Source of the DNA: Ramlibacter sp. WS9
Lineage (GTDB): Bacteria; Pseudomonadota; Gammaproteobacteria; Burkholderiales; Burkholderiaceae_C
Direction of reading: 5' to 3'
DNA: 64,000 nucleotides
Assembly: GCF_003797765.1 (NCBI RefSeq)
Contig: NZ_RKMB01000023.1
Coordinates: 35,264 to 99,263, forward strand
The notes under the pieces were generated by a model. The model was not told the DNA's origin, did no database searches, and saw nothing but the letters and a program-made list of their open reading frames with translations. The first letter of the stretch is position 1. Each line of letters opens with the position of its first letter. A program made the translations under genes and the position numbers. Positions 1 through 9,030 of the stretch are shown piece by piece.

Positions 1-1720
<1,720 letters not shown>

Positions 1721-1785
1721 CTCTCACCTAGTGCAACTGGGGGTTGGTACAGGTGAGCGCGGTTAGGAAATCCCAAGCCTGACGT

Positions 1786-1800
1786 TAAGCATTTTGCTTA
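1786..1800. promoter_or_regulatory. Small palindrome between metH and the cNMP-binding gene
   Basis: TAAGCA-TTT-TGCTTA is a perfect 6-bp inverted repeat in the 116-bp divergent intergenic region. It could be an operator or a short hairpin. It does not match a MetR or SAM-related motif that I know, and no cobalamin riboswitch is visible. Confidence 0.3.
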
Positions 1801-1836
1801 GTCGCTGCAGCGCTCCTTGGGCTAGCATGATTCTAA

Positions 1837-2475
1837 ATGCAGCCCGCCAATGCCCTTACTCCCCCCGTGCCAGGCATCCTCGGCCGGATCTTCGGCCGCA
1901 AGCCCGCCGAAGCCGGGGATTCGCGCGTGCCGAGACAGCGGCTGCGGTCGATCGCCGGCTCTTCGGCGGCGGACCGTGCAGCGGAGCTGCTGTCGGCCCC
2001 CAGCGCGCTGATGCAACTGAGCCATGCGGAGGCCCGCACCGTCGTGGCCTACATGCGCCCGCACAAGATTCCGGAAGGACAGACTTTCATCCGCGAAGGC
2101 GACACGGACGACACCGACTTCATGCTGCTCCTGCTGGACGGCGAAGTGACGATCGAGACCATCGTGGTCAGCCGCACCGCCCCGATCACGGTCAGCGTGC
2201 TCGGGCCGGGCAGCCTGATCGGCGAAATGGGCCTGCTGGACGGCGCGCCGCGGTCGGCGTCGTGCACCGCCATGTCCGATGTTCGCTGCGCTATCCTGAC
2301 GCGCGACGCGATGAACCACCTGCTCAACGATGAGCCGCGAACGGCCGCCAAGCTGATGATGGCGATCTCCCTGCGCATCACGCAGCGCATGCGCGAGAAC
2401 CAGGACAAGCTCAAGCTCTACGCTCAGCTGACGCAGGCGATGAACGAAGAGATCAACGACTTGATGCCGCTTTGA
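1837..2475 (+). CDS. Cyclic-nucleotide-binding domain protein without a DNA-binding domain
   Basis: 212 residues. A Crp/Fnr-type cNMP-binding beta-roll spans about residues 55-180 (IPEGQTFIREGD, then VLGPGSLIGEMGLLDGAPRSASC, matching the phosphate-binding cassette pattern GE-x-G-x-x-x-x-x-x-R-S-A). The C-terminus is a helical tail ending DLMPL, with no recognisable helix-turn-helix, so a regulatory role by protein contact is more likely than direct DNA binding. The first 50 residues are Pro/Arg rich. It is divergent from metH and followed 48 bp later by a small membrane protein. Confidence 0.8.
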   Translation: MQPANALTPPVPGILGRIFGRKPAEAGDSRVPRQRLRSIAGSSAADRAAELLSAPSALMQLSHAEARTVVAYMRPHKIPEGQTFIREGDTDDTDFMLLLLDGEVTIETIVVSRTAPITVSVLGPGSLIGEMGLLDGAPRSASCTAMSDVRCAILTRDAMNHLLNDEPRTAAKLMMAISLRITQRMRENQDKLKLYAQLTQAMNEEINDLMPL

Positions 2476-2523
2476 GGGCTTTGTGGACCAGGGCCCCGTT
2501 GACCGCCCTAGAATCGCAGGGCC

Positions 2524-2808
2524 ATGACGACCCTTCTTTCCCTGCTGGCTTACGCGCTGGTCGCGACGCTGCTGCTCGCACTCATCTATGCGTCGCGGTC
2601 AGCCCGCCTGCAGCATCGCTTCCGCAAGCTCGGCGCCCTCAAGGGCCGGCACGTCGATGAAGTGATCAAGTTCGCGGGCGAGCCCAGCCACCGTTCGCGC
2701 ATGTCGGCCAACCGCGAGGTGCTGGAATGGCGCCGGGTCGGCTTCCATATCGCGCTGAGCTTCACCGACGGCGTCTGCGACGGCGTGGACCACGTACCTG
2801 AGAGGTGA
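2524..2808 (+). CDS. Small membrane-anchored hypothetical protein
   Basis: 94 residues. Residues about 3-24 are a hydrophobic helix (LLSLLAYALVATLLLALIY), followed by a basic stretch (SRSARLQHRFRKLG) that predicts a cytoplasmic C-terminal domain. That domain (GEPSHRSRMSANREVLEWRRVGFHIALSF) resembles the short beta-hairpin unit of small lipoprotein/SmpA-like folds, but I cannot assign a family. It lies between the cNMP-binding gene and phoX on the same strand; the Pho box of phoX starts 8 bp after its stop. Confidence 0.6.
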   Translation: MTTLLSLLAYALVATLLLALIYASRSARLQHRFRKLGALKGRHVDEVIKFAGEPSHRSRMSANREVLEWRRVGFHIALSFTDGVCDGVDHVPER

Positions 2809-2815
2809 ACCGGGG

Positions 2816-2833
2816 CTGTGATGTGGCTGTCAC
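2816..2833 (+). promoter_or_regulatory. Pho box (PhoB-binding site) upstream of phoX
   Basis: CTGTGAT-GTGG-CTGTCAC: two 7-mers separated by 4 bp. The PhoB consensus is CTGTCAT-N4-CTGTCAT, so each half differs at one position. A plausible -10 (TAAGCA, 2839-2844) follows at the spacing expected when PhoB replaces the -35. It sits directly in front of a phosphatase gene, which strengthens the call. Confidence 0.75.
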
Positions 2834-2857
2834 AAACGGTAAGCAGAATCGGCCGCC

Positions 2858-4768
2858 ATGGCCAAAGACTACAACTCCATGGAGGACAGCAACCGCTCCT
2901 CCAACCGAAACATCCATGAACTCTCGGACCCTTCCCGGCGCATCGTCCTGAAGGGCGGTCTGGGCAGCGCCCTCGGGGGCCTGCTGGCGCCGCTGGCGGG
3001 CACGCTGGCCGGCTGCGCCACGATGGCGGGCGACGGCTCCTTGCTGGGCTTCAAGAGCGTCCCCCTCTCCAGCGCCGACAAGCTGACCGTTCCCGAGGGC
3101 TATATCGCCGAAGTGATCGCGGCCTGGGGCGAGCCGGTGGGCCTGTCGGGCGACAGCCCCGCGTTCAAGACCGACGCGTCCAACACCGCCGCCGAGCAGG
3201 AAGCCCAGATGGGCATGCACCACGACGGCATCCACTTCTTCGCGCAAGATGGTTCGAAGACCGGCCTCCTAGTGATGAACCACGAGTACACCGACGACGG
3301 CCTGCTGCACCCCGACGGCATGAAAACCTGGACCGCGGCCAAGGTGCACAAGGCACAGGCCGCGCACGGCGTCTCGGTGATCGAGGTCGAGCAGAAGGAC
3401 GGCAAATGGCAGATGGTGCGCCCCTCCCCCTGGGCGCGCCGCATCACGGCGCGCACGCCCATGCAGGTGACGGGCCCCGCCGCGGGTCACGCCCTGCTGC
3501 GCACGGCGGCGGACCCGTCGGGCACGCGCGTGCTCGGCACCTTCAACAACTGCGCCAGCGGCATCACGCCCTGGGGCACGTACCTGACCAGCGAAGAAAA
3601 CTTCATCAACTACTTCAATGGGCCGGACCAGCCCAACGCGCACGAGCGCCGCTGGGGCCTGCGCAAGGGCGGTGCGGGCTACCGCTGGCACGAGCACGAC
3701 GAGCGCTTCGACGCGACGCGCCACCCCAACGAGCCGAACCGCTTCGGCTGGGTGGTGGAGATCGACCCCTTCAATCCCAGCTCGACGCCGGTCAAGCGCA
3801 CGGCGTTGGGCCGCGCGGCGCACGAGGGCGCGACGGTGGCGGTGACGCGCGACCAGCGCGCCGTCGTCTATTCGGGCGAGGACTCGCGTTTCGAGTACAT
3901 CTACAAGTTCGTCAGCCGCGACCGCATCAAGCCGGGCGGCTTCCGCGAGAACGCGCAGCTGCTGGACCACGGCACGTTGTACGTCGCGCGGTTCGACGCC
4001 GACGGCACAGGCCGGTGGATCGCCCTCGTGCACGGCCAGGGGCCGCTCACCCCCGCCAACAGCTTCGCCGACCAGGGCGAGGTGCTGATCAAGACGCGCC
4101 AGGCCAGCGACCTGCTGGGCGCCACCAAGATGGACCGGCCCGAATGGATCGCCGTGGACAAGGACGGCTGGGCCTATTGCACGCTGACCAACAACGCCAG
4201 CCGCGGCACCAGCGGCCAGCCCGGCGTCGATGCCGCCAACCCGCGCGCCAACAACACCATGGGCAACATCATCCGCTGGAAGGACGAAGGCGACTTCGAC
4301 GGCACCCGCTTCCGCTGGAACCACTTCGTGATGGCCGGCGACCCGGCCAACGAGCGCGCCGAAGCCAAGGGCAACGCCAACGGCGACGCCTTCGGCTGCC
4401 CGGACGGCCTGTGGGTGGACGGTCGCGGCGTGCTGTGGGTCCAGCTGGACATGTCCACTTCCGCCATGGGCAAGGGCGACCTGGCCAAGCTCGGCAACAA
4501 CGCCATGCTGGCCGCCGATGTGCGCACCGGCGAAGTCCGGCGCTTCCTGGTCGGCCCGGCCGGCTGCGAAATCACCGGCGCCACGGCCACGCCGGACGGC
4601 CGCACGATGTTCGTCAACATCCAGCACCCGGGCGAGACCGCCTCGGAGCGGACCAGCCCGGACCAGCCGCGCGGCATTTCGAACTGGCCCGATTTCCGTC
4701 CCGACGGCCGCCCGCGCTCGGCCACGGTGGTGATCCGCAAGGCGGACGGCGGCGTGATCGGGACCTGA
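2858..4768 (+). CDS. phoX: PhoX-family alkaline phosphatase (DUF839), Tat-exported
   Basis: 636 residues, normal for the family. PhoX enzymes are calcium/iron phosphomonoesterases exported folded by Tat to release phosphate from organic esters. The N-terminus has a Tat motif (SRRIVLKGG, about residues 26-34), then a hydrophobic stretch ending LAGCATM, so it may be lipidated. Family features include the MNHEYTDDGLL segment, NNCASGITPWGTYLTSEENF, and the beta-propeller body with GCPDGLWVDGRGVLW. A Pho box lies 25 bp upstream, implying induction by phosphate starvation. The ATG at 2858 is very close to the expected transcription start; the in-frame ATG at 2879 is an alternative. Confidence 0.9.
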   Translation: MAKDYNSMEDSNRSSNRNIHELSDPSRRIVLKGGLGSALGGLLAPLAGTLAGCATMAGDGSLLGFKSVPLSSADKLTVPEGYIAEVIAAWGEPVGLSGDSPAFKTDASNTAAEQEAQMGMHHDGIHFFAQDGSKTGLLVMNHEYTDDGLLHPDGMKTWTAAKVHKAQAAHGVSVIEVEQKDGKWQMVRPSPWARRITARTPMQVTGPAAGHALLRTAADPSGTRVLGTFNNCASGITPWGTYLTSEENFINYFNGPDQPNAHERRWGLRKGGAGYRWHEHDERFDATRHPNEPNRFGWVVEIDPFNPSSTPVKRTALGRAAHEGATVAVTRDQRAVVYSGEDSRFEYIYKFVSRDRIKPGGFRENAQLLDHGTLYVARFDADGTGRWIALVHGQGPLTPANSFADQGEVLIKTRQASDLLGATKMDRPEWIAVDKDGWAYCTLTNNASRGTSGQPGVDAANPRANNTMGNIIRWKDEGDFDGTRFRWNHFVMAGDPANERAEAKGNANGDAFGCPDGLWVDGRGVLWVQLDMSTSAMGKGDLAKLGNNAMLAADVRTGEVRRFLVGPAGCEITGATATPDGRTMFVNIQHPGETASERTSPDQPRGISNWPDFRPDGRPRSATVVIRKADGGVIGT

Positions 4769-4819
4769 GCCGCGAGGCTCATCCCCAGCCTGCCGCAAGG
4801 CTCACGCCCCGGCCGGCCG

Positions 4820-5269
4820 CTAGATCGGCAGGTCCGCCTTCTTCAAGGTGCGTAGAACGAAACTCGACTTGCTGTGCCGGATCCCCTTGATCTTGTACAG
4901 CTGTTCCCGCAGCAGGCGTTCGTAGTCTCGCGTGTCCTTCACCGCGACGCGCAGCAGGTAGTCGTAGTCGCCTGACACCAGATAGGCCTCGACCACTTCG
5001 GGAATCGCGGCCAGCGTCTCGCCGAACTTCTCCAGCGTGTTGTCCGAATGGCTGTCCAGCGTGATCTGCACCAGCACGGTGTCGGTGAGGCCCAGCGCTT
5101 CCGCGTTGAGCCGCACGGTGTAGCCCTCGATGACGCCGGCCTGTTCCAACTTGCGTATGCGCTCCCAGCAGGGCGAGCTGCTCAGTCCCACGGCGTTGCC
5201 GATCTCCTGCAGGCTCGCCCGGCTGTTGGACTGGAGCGCCTTCAGAATTTTTCGGTCGAGATTGTCCAT
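4820..5269 (-). CDS. Lrp/AsnC family transcriptional regulator
   Basis: 149 residues with the standard Lrp layout. The N-terminal winged helix-turn-helix is at about residues 4-60 (LQEIGNAVGLSSSPCWERIRKLE), followed by the RAM ligand-binding domain (VLVQITLDSHSDNTLEKF; VSGDYDYLLRVAVKD). The final FVLRTLKKADLPI is typical. Such proteins usually sense an amino acid and control its metabolism. Its target is not obvious: it is convergent with phoX and divergent from the small VCBS-like gene. The ATG at 5267-5269 gives the standard Lrp N-terminus. Confidence 0.9.
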   Translation of the reverse strand: MDNLDRKILKALQSNSRASLQEIGNAVGLSSSPCWERIRKLEQAGVIEGYTVRLNAEALGLTDTVLVQITLDSHSDNTLEKFGETLAAIPEVVEAYLVSGDYDYLLRVAVKDTRDYERLLREQLYKIKGIRHSKSSFVLRTLKKADLPI

Positions 5270-5342
5270 ACAGGAAAATTTCTCGCAGTATGAGGAAGAC
5301 GCCGGATTATCTTCTGATGTAACCCAATTGTAAATAAATCAC

Positions 5343-5371
5343 TTGAAGGCTAACGTCTTGTTACGTACATT
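5343..5371 (+). promoter_or_regulatory. Candidate sigma-70 promoter for the VCBS-like gene
   Basis: TTGAAG (5343-5348), a 17-bp spacer, then TACATT (5366-5371), in an AT-richer stretch than the surroundings. It lies 34 bp before the ATG at 5405, which is preceded by an AAGGAG ribosome-binding site. Confidence 0.5.
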
Positions 5372-5404
5372 TCACCCTCGCTAGACGGCGACAAGGAGAA
5401 ATTC

Positions 5405-5782
5405 ATGGCGAGAAGCACGGCACCGGCAATTACCGGCAACCACCTCAAGCGGCTAACCGAGGACGGGCATCACACGTCAGCGGGCGGAGACCTCGACATC
5501 AAGAATGGCCCGGATCTCTTCCGTGCTTTCGAGACCATCGAAGGGACCTACGGCAGCTTCTCGATCAATGAAACCGGGGTGTGGACCTACACGCTGGACA
5601 ACAGCCGCGAGGCCACCCAGGCCCTCACACGCGGCGACACCGTCTACGACTGGTTTTACGCCGAGGCCGCGAATGGGTCGGTCGGACAGGGCGTCGTCGT
5701 GAAGATCAGTGGCGCCGTGGACGCAGAATCGGCCCCGACCACTGAGGTTGGCTTGATGGGCGTTCCCGATTTGATCGCTTGA
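5405..5782 (+). CDS. Small single-unit VCBS/cadherin-like protein
   Basis: 125 residues. Residues about 40-100 read like one VCBS-type adhesin repeat (GTYGSFSINETGVWTYTLDN, then GDTVYDWFYAEAANGS). Such repeats normally occur many times in very large secreted adhesins, often beside type I secretion; here only one is present, with no signal peptide and no neighbouring secretion genes. It may be a remnant or a free-standing domain. Its AAGGAG ribosome-binding site and candidate promoter argue that it is expressed. Function unknown. Confidence 0.65.
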   Translation: MARSTAPAITGNHLKRLTEDGHHTSAGGDLDIKNGPDLFRAFETIEGTYGSFSINETGVWTYTLDNSREATQALTRGDTVYDWFYAEAANGSVGQGVVVKISGAVDAESAPTTEVGLMGVPDLIA

Positions 5783-5794
5783 TTCAGGAAATTC

Positions 5795-5820
5795 ATCTGC
5801 CGAACGCGCATGTGGCAGAT
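5795..5820. repeat. Inverted repeat downstream of the VCBS-like gene
   Basis: ATCTGCC (5795-5801) pairs perfectly with GGCAGAT (5814-5820) around a 12-nt loop, 12 bp after the stop codon, followed by AAAAG rather than a T-run. It may protect the transcript 3' end or aid termination. Confidence 0.35.
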
Positions 5821-5898
5821 AAAAGAGCAAGAATTTTGGCGGTAGTCCGCAGACACTACAGATGTCGAGCTTGATTACCGGCAAGCAAGGCTGACAAG

Positions 5899-5926
5899 GG
5901 CCCAGCGGGTTACCGCCCGTTGGGCC
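5899..5926. terminator. GC-rich hairpin between convergent genes
   Basis: GGCCCAGCGGG (5899-5909) pairs with CCCGTTGGGCC (5916-5926), one G-U pair, 6-nt loop. It lies between the convergent VCBS-like gene and the metH homocysteine half. There is no U-tract on either strand, so it is a terminator-like hairpin, not a canonical intrinsic terminator. Confidence 0.45.
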
Positions 5927-5946
5927 GCTTGAGGAAATCAGCGCGT

Positions 5947-6993
5947 CTAGGCCGCTTCCTTGTAGAAGAATTCGCGCCGCAGCGAACGCGCCGCATGCGG
6001 CGTCACCGCCTCGCGGATCGCACCGATGTGCTCCGGCGTGGTGCCGCAGCAACCCCCCACGATGTTCACCAATCCTTCGGCCGCGAACTCTCGCAGCAGG
6101 CGCGAAGTCACTTCCGGCGTTTCGTCGAAGCCGGTTTCGGCCATCGGGTTCGGAAGGCCCGCATTGGGATAGCAGCTGATGAAGGTATCCGGGGCGGCGC
6201 GATTGAGCTCCTGGATATAGGGGCGCATCAGCGCCGCTCCCAAGGCGCAATTGAGGCCGACCGCCAAAGGCCGCGCGTGACGAACGCTGTACCAGAACGC
6301 GGTGACGGTCTGGCCGCTCAGGATGCGGCCGGAGGCATCGGTCACCGTGCCGCTGATGATGAGCGGCAGGCGCTCGCCGGACTTCTCGAAATACTCGTCC
6401 ACGGCGAACAGCGCCGCCTTGGCATTGAGCGTATCGAAGATGGTTTCGATGAGCAGCAAGTCTGAGCCGCCTTCGGTCAAGGCCTGGGCCTGCTCGTAGT
6501 AGGCGGCGCGCAACTGCTCGAAGTCCACATTGCGCGCGCCCGGGTCGTTCACGTCCGGGCTGATGCTGGCGGTCTTGGGCGTGGGGCCGAGCGCGCCGGC
6601 GACGAAGCGCGGCTTGTCGGCGGTGGAGAATTTGTCGGCCGCGGCGCGCGCGATCTTCGCGGACGCCAGGTTCATCTCGTACGCCAGGCCGCCCAGCTCG
6701 TAGTCGTCCTGCGCGATGGTGGTCGCGCCGAACGTGTTGGTCTCGATGATGTCGGCGCCTGCCGCGAGGTAGCCCTCGTGGATGTCGCGGATCACGTCGG
6801 GGCGCGTCAGGCTCAGCAGGTCGCCGTTGTTCTTCAGGTCCTTGGGATGGTCCTTGAAGCGTTCGCCGCGATAGTCGGCTTCCGTCAGCTTGAAGCGCTG
6901 GATCATGGTGCCCATCGCGCCATCGAGGATCGCGATGCGTTGCTCGAGGATGCCCGGCAGGGCCTGGCCACGGGTGTAGGTGATGGGCTTCAT
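5947..6993 (-). CDS. metH: Homocysteine S-methyltransferase half of split methionine synthase
   Basis: 348 residues equal to the N-terminal homocysteine-binding barrel of MetH (ILDGAMGTMIQRFKLTEADY near the start). Zinc ligands are all present: Cys249 in GLNCALG and Cys315-Cys316 in GGCCGTTPEH, matching C247/C310/C311 of the E. coli enzyme. It must work with the cobalamin half whose 3' part lies at 1-1720. Two-gene MetH is known in Burkholderiales, usually as close neighbours; here about 4.2 kb of unrelated genes separate the halves. Divergent from recQ. Confidence 0.93.
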   Translation of the reverse strand: MKPITYTRGQALPGILEQRIAILDGAMGTMIQRFKLTEADYRGERFKDHPKDLKNNGDLLSLTRPDVIRDIHEGYLAAGADIIETNTFGATTIAQDDYELGGLAYEMNLASAKIARAAADKFSTADKPRFVAGALGPTPKTASISPDVNDPGARNVDFEQLRAAYYEQAQALTEGGSDLLLIETIFDTLNAKAALFAVDEYFEKSGERLPLIISGTVTDASGRILSGQTVTAFWYSVRHARPLAVGLNCALGAALMRPYIQELNRAAPDTFISCYPNAGLPNPMAETGFDETPEVTSRLLREFAAEGLVNIVGGCCGTTPEHIGAIREAVTPHAARSLRREFFYKEAA

Positions 6994-7045
6994 AGTGCCC
7001 TCATTTTAGGGGCCGACCCTTTTTCCCTGGACAATACGGGCCATC

Positions 7046-8905
7046 TTGCAGGCCACCCCTCTCTCCCCCCAATCCGTTCTCCACGAAATCTTCGGCTACG
7101 AGCAGTTCCGGGGGCCGCAGGCCGCCATCGTGGATCATGTCATCGACGGCGGCGACGCCCTGGTGCTGATGCCCACCGGCGGCGGCAAGTCACTGTGCTA
7201 CCAGATCCCGGCCATCGCACGGCAACGCGCGGGCCAGGGCGTGGCGATCGTGGTGTCGCCTCTTATCGCGCTGATGCACGACCAGGTCGGCGCGTTGCAC
7301 GAAGCGGGCGTCGAAGCGGAGTTTCTCAACTCCACGCTGACCGGCGAGCAAGCCAATGCCGTCGAGAAGCGCATGCTGCGCGGCGAGATCACGCTGCTGT
7401 ACGCGGCGCCGGAACGGGTAACGACGCCGCGCTTCCTGGCGCAGCTCGACTCGATGTACGAGCGCGGCAAGCTGAGCCTGTTCGCCATCGACGAAGCACA
7501 TTGCGTGAGCCAGTGGGGCCACGACTTCCGGCCGGAGTACCGAGCGCTCACGGTGCTGCACGAGCGCTATGCCAATGTGCCGCGCATCGCGCTCACCGCC
7601 ACGGCCGACGCCATCACGCGCGAGGACATCCTCGAGCGCTTGCAACTGGCGGACGCCCGCCAGTTCATCAGCAGCTTCGACCGGCCCAACATCCGCTACA
7701 CCATCGTCGAGAAGAAGGACGCCACCACGCAGCTGCTGCGCTTCATCGAACGCGAGCACGAAGGCGACGCCGGCATCGTCTATTGCCAGTCGCGCAAGCG
7801 GGTCGAAGAGATTGCTCAGACACTCAGCCAGCAAGGTATCCGCGCCCTGCCCTATCACGCGGGATTTGATGCGGACGTTCGGCAAACCAACCAGGACCGC
7901 TTCCTCCGCGAAGAAGGCATCGTGATGGTGGCGACCATTGCGTTCGGCATGGGCATCGACAAGCCCGACGTGCGCTTCGTGGCGCACCTGGACATGCCGA
8001 AGAACATCGAGGGCTACTACCAGGAGACAGGCCGCGGCGGCCGCGATGGCCTGCCTGCCGCAGCCTGGATGGCTTACGGCCTGCAGGACGTGGTGAACCA
8101 GCGCCGCATGATCGACGAAAGCCCGGCGGGCGAAGACTTCAAGCAGGTGATGCGCGGCAAGCTGGATGCGTTGCTGGCGCTGGCCGAAGCCACCGATTGC
8201 CGGCGCGTGCGACTGCTCGGCTACTTCGGCGAAGAGTCGACACCTTGCGGCAACTGCGACAACTGCCTCAACCCGCCAGACGTGTGGGACGGCACCGACG
8301 CCGCGCGCAAACTGCTGTCCACCATCTACCGCGTGCAGCAGCAAAGCGGCATCAGCTTCGGCGCCGGCCACGTGATGGACATCATGCGTGGCAAGAAGAC
8401 CGAGAAGGTGGCGCAGTTCGGGCATGAACGCCTCAGCACATTTGGCATCGGCGCCGAATTCAGCGAAGCGCAATTGCGCGGCGTGCTGCGGCAGCTGATT
8501 GCCACCGGCGCGCTGGCAGTCGACGGACAGGCATTCAACACGCTCCAGCTCACCGAAGGGTCGCGTGCGGTGCTGAAAGGCGAGACGCCGGTGCAACTGC
8601 GCGAATCGGTGTCGTTGCCGGCCGATTCGCGGCGACGCAAGGGTGCCAGCGCAAAGACGGCGCCCGCTGTTGCGGCGGGGCTCACCGACTCAGGGCAGAC
8701 CCGCTTCGCGGCGCTCAAGGCGTGGCGCGCCGAAGTCGCACGGTCGCACAATCTGCCGGCCTATGTGATCTTCCACGACGCCACGCTGGCCGCGATTGCC
8801 TCGATGGCGCCGACCAGCTTGTCCGACTTGCAGGGCATCAGCGGGATTGGGGCGAGCAAGCTGGAGAAGTACGGCGAGGAAGTACTTCGCGTCATAAACA
8901 CTTGA
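7046..8905 (+). CDS. recQ: ATP-dependent DNA helicase RecQ
   Basis: 619 residues; 3'-5' helicase in recombination repair and fork restart. All parts are visible: Walker A MPTGGGKSLCYQ (about residues 40-51), DEAH box FAIDEAHCVSQWGHDFRP, helicase C domain ending in ETGRGGRDG, zinc-binding CGNCDNC, the RQC winged helix, and a C-terminal HRDC domain (about 540-619). The start is a TTG at 7046; no in-frame ATG precedes the conserved FGYEQFRGPQ segment. Divergent from the metH homocysteine half, convergent with the AAA+ gene. Confidence 0.95.
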   Translation: MQATPLSPQSVLHEIFGYEQFRGPQAAIVDHVIDGGDALVLMPTGGGKSLCYQIPAIARQRAGQGVAIVVSPLIALMHDQVGALHEAGVEAEFLNSTLTGEQANAVEKRMLRGEITLLYAAPERVTTPRFLAQLDSMYERGKLSLFAIDEAHCVSQWGHDFRPEYRALTVLHERYANVPRIALTATADAITREDILERLQLADARQFISSFDRPNIRYTIVEKKDATTQLLRFIEREHEGDAGIVYCQSRKRVEEIAQTLSQQGIRALPYHAGFDADVRQTNQDRFLREEGIVMVATIAFGMGIDKPDVRFVAHLDMPKNIEGYYQETGRGGRDGLPAAAWMAYGLQDVVNQRRMIDESPAGEDFKQVMRGKLDALLALAEATDCRRVRLLGYFGEESTPCGNCDNCLNPPDVWDGTDAARKLLSTIYRVQQQSGISFGAGHVMDIMRGKKTEKVAQFGHERLSTFGIGAEFSEAQLRGVLRQLIATGALAVDGQAFNTLQLTEGSRAVLKGETPVQLRESVSLPADSRRRKGASAKTAPAVAAGLTDSGQTRFAALKAWRAEVARSHNLPAYVIFHDATLAAIASMAPTSLSDLQGISGIGASKLEKYGEEVLRVINT

Positions 8906-8938
8906 CCGCCAGCTGCATCGTTCGGGGTAGCCGCGGAA

Positions 8939-8999
8939 CCGGCTTTGCCGGGCCGCTGGCTGCGCCCCCTTGAGGGGGAGAGGGCAGCGCCCGAGGGGG
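8939..8999. repeat. GC-rich intergenic repeat with tandem hairpins
   Basis: Between convergent recQ and the AAA+ gene. Hairpins include CCGGC-TTT-GCCGG (8939-8951) and CCCCC-TTGA-GGGGG (8965-8978), with a further GGCAGCGCCC/GAGGGGGC block. The phrase GCCGGGCCGCTGGCTGCGCC is of a type I recognise from memory as common between genes in Comamonadaceae. It may act as a bidirectional terminator. Confidence 0.55.
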
Positions 9000-9030
9000 C
9001 ATCGCCGCAGGCGCTTCGGGCGTGGGTCAG

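Noticed and set aside
1721..1836. Cobalamin or SAM riboswitch upstream of metH
   Set aside because: The 116-bp region is too short and lacks the conserved B12-box or SAM-box sequences; only a 6-bp palindrome is visible.
3269..4798. Long antisense open frame opposite phoX (about 500 codons)
   Set aside because: A product of high third-position GC; its translation is Gly/Ala/Val/Arg/His-rich with no domain, while the plus strand encodes a clear PhoX.
5477..6250. Minus-strand open frame across the VCBS-like gene and the convergent hairpin
   Set aside because: Reads through the hairpins in the intergenic region and overlaps the true metH homocysteine half in another frame; no domain is seen.
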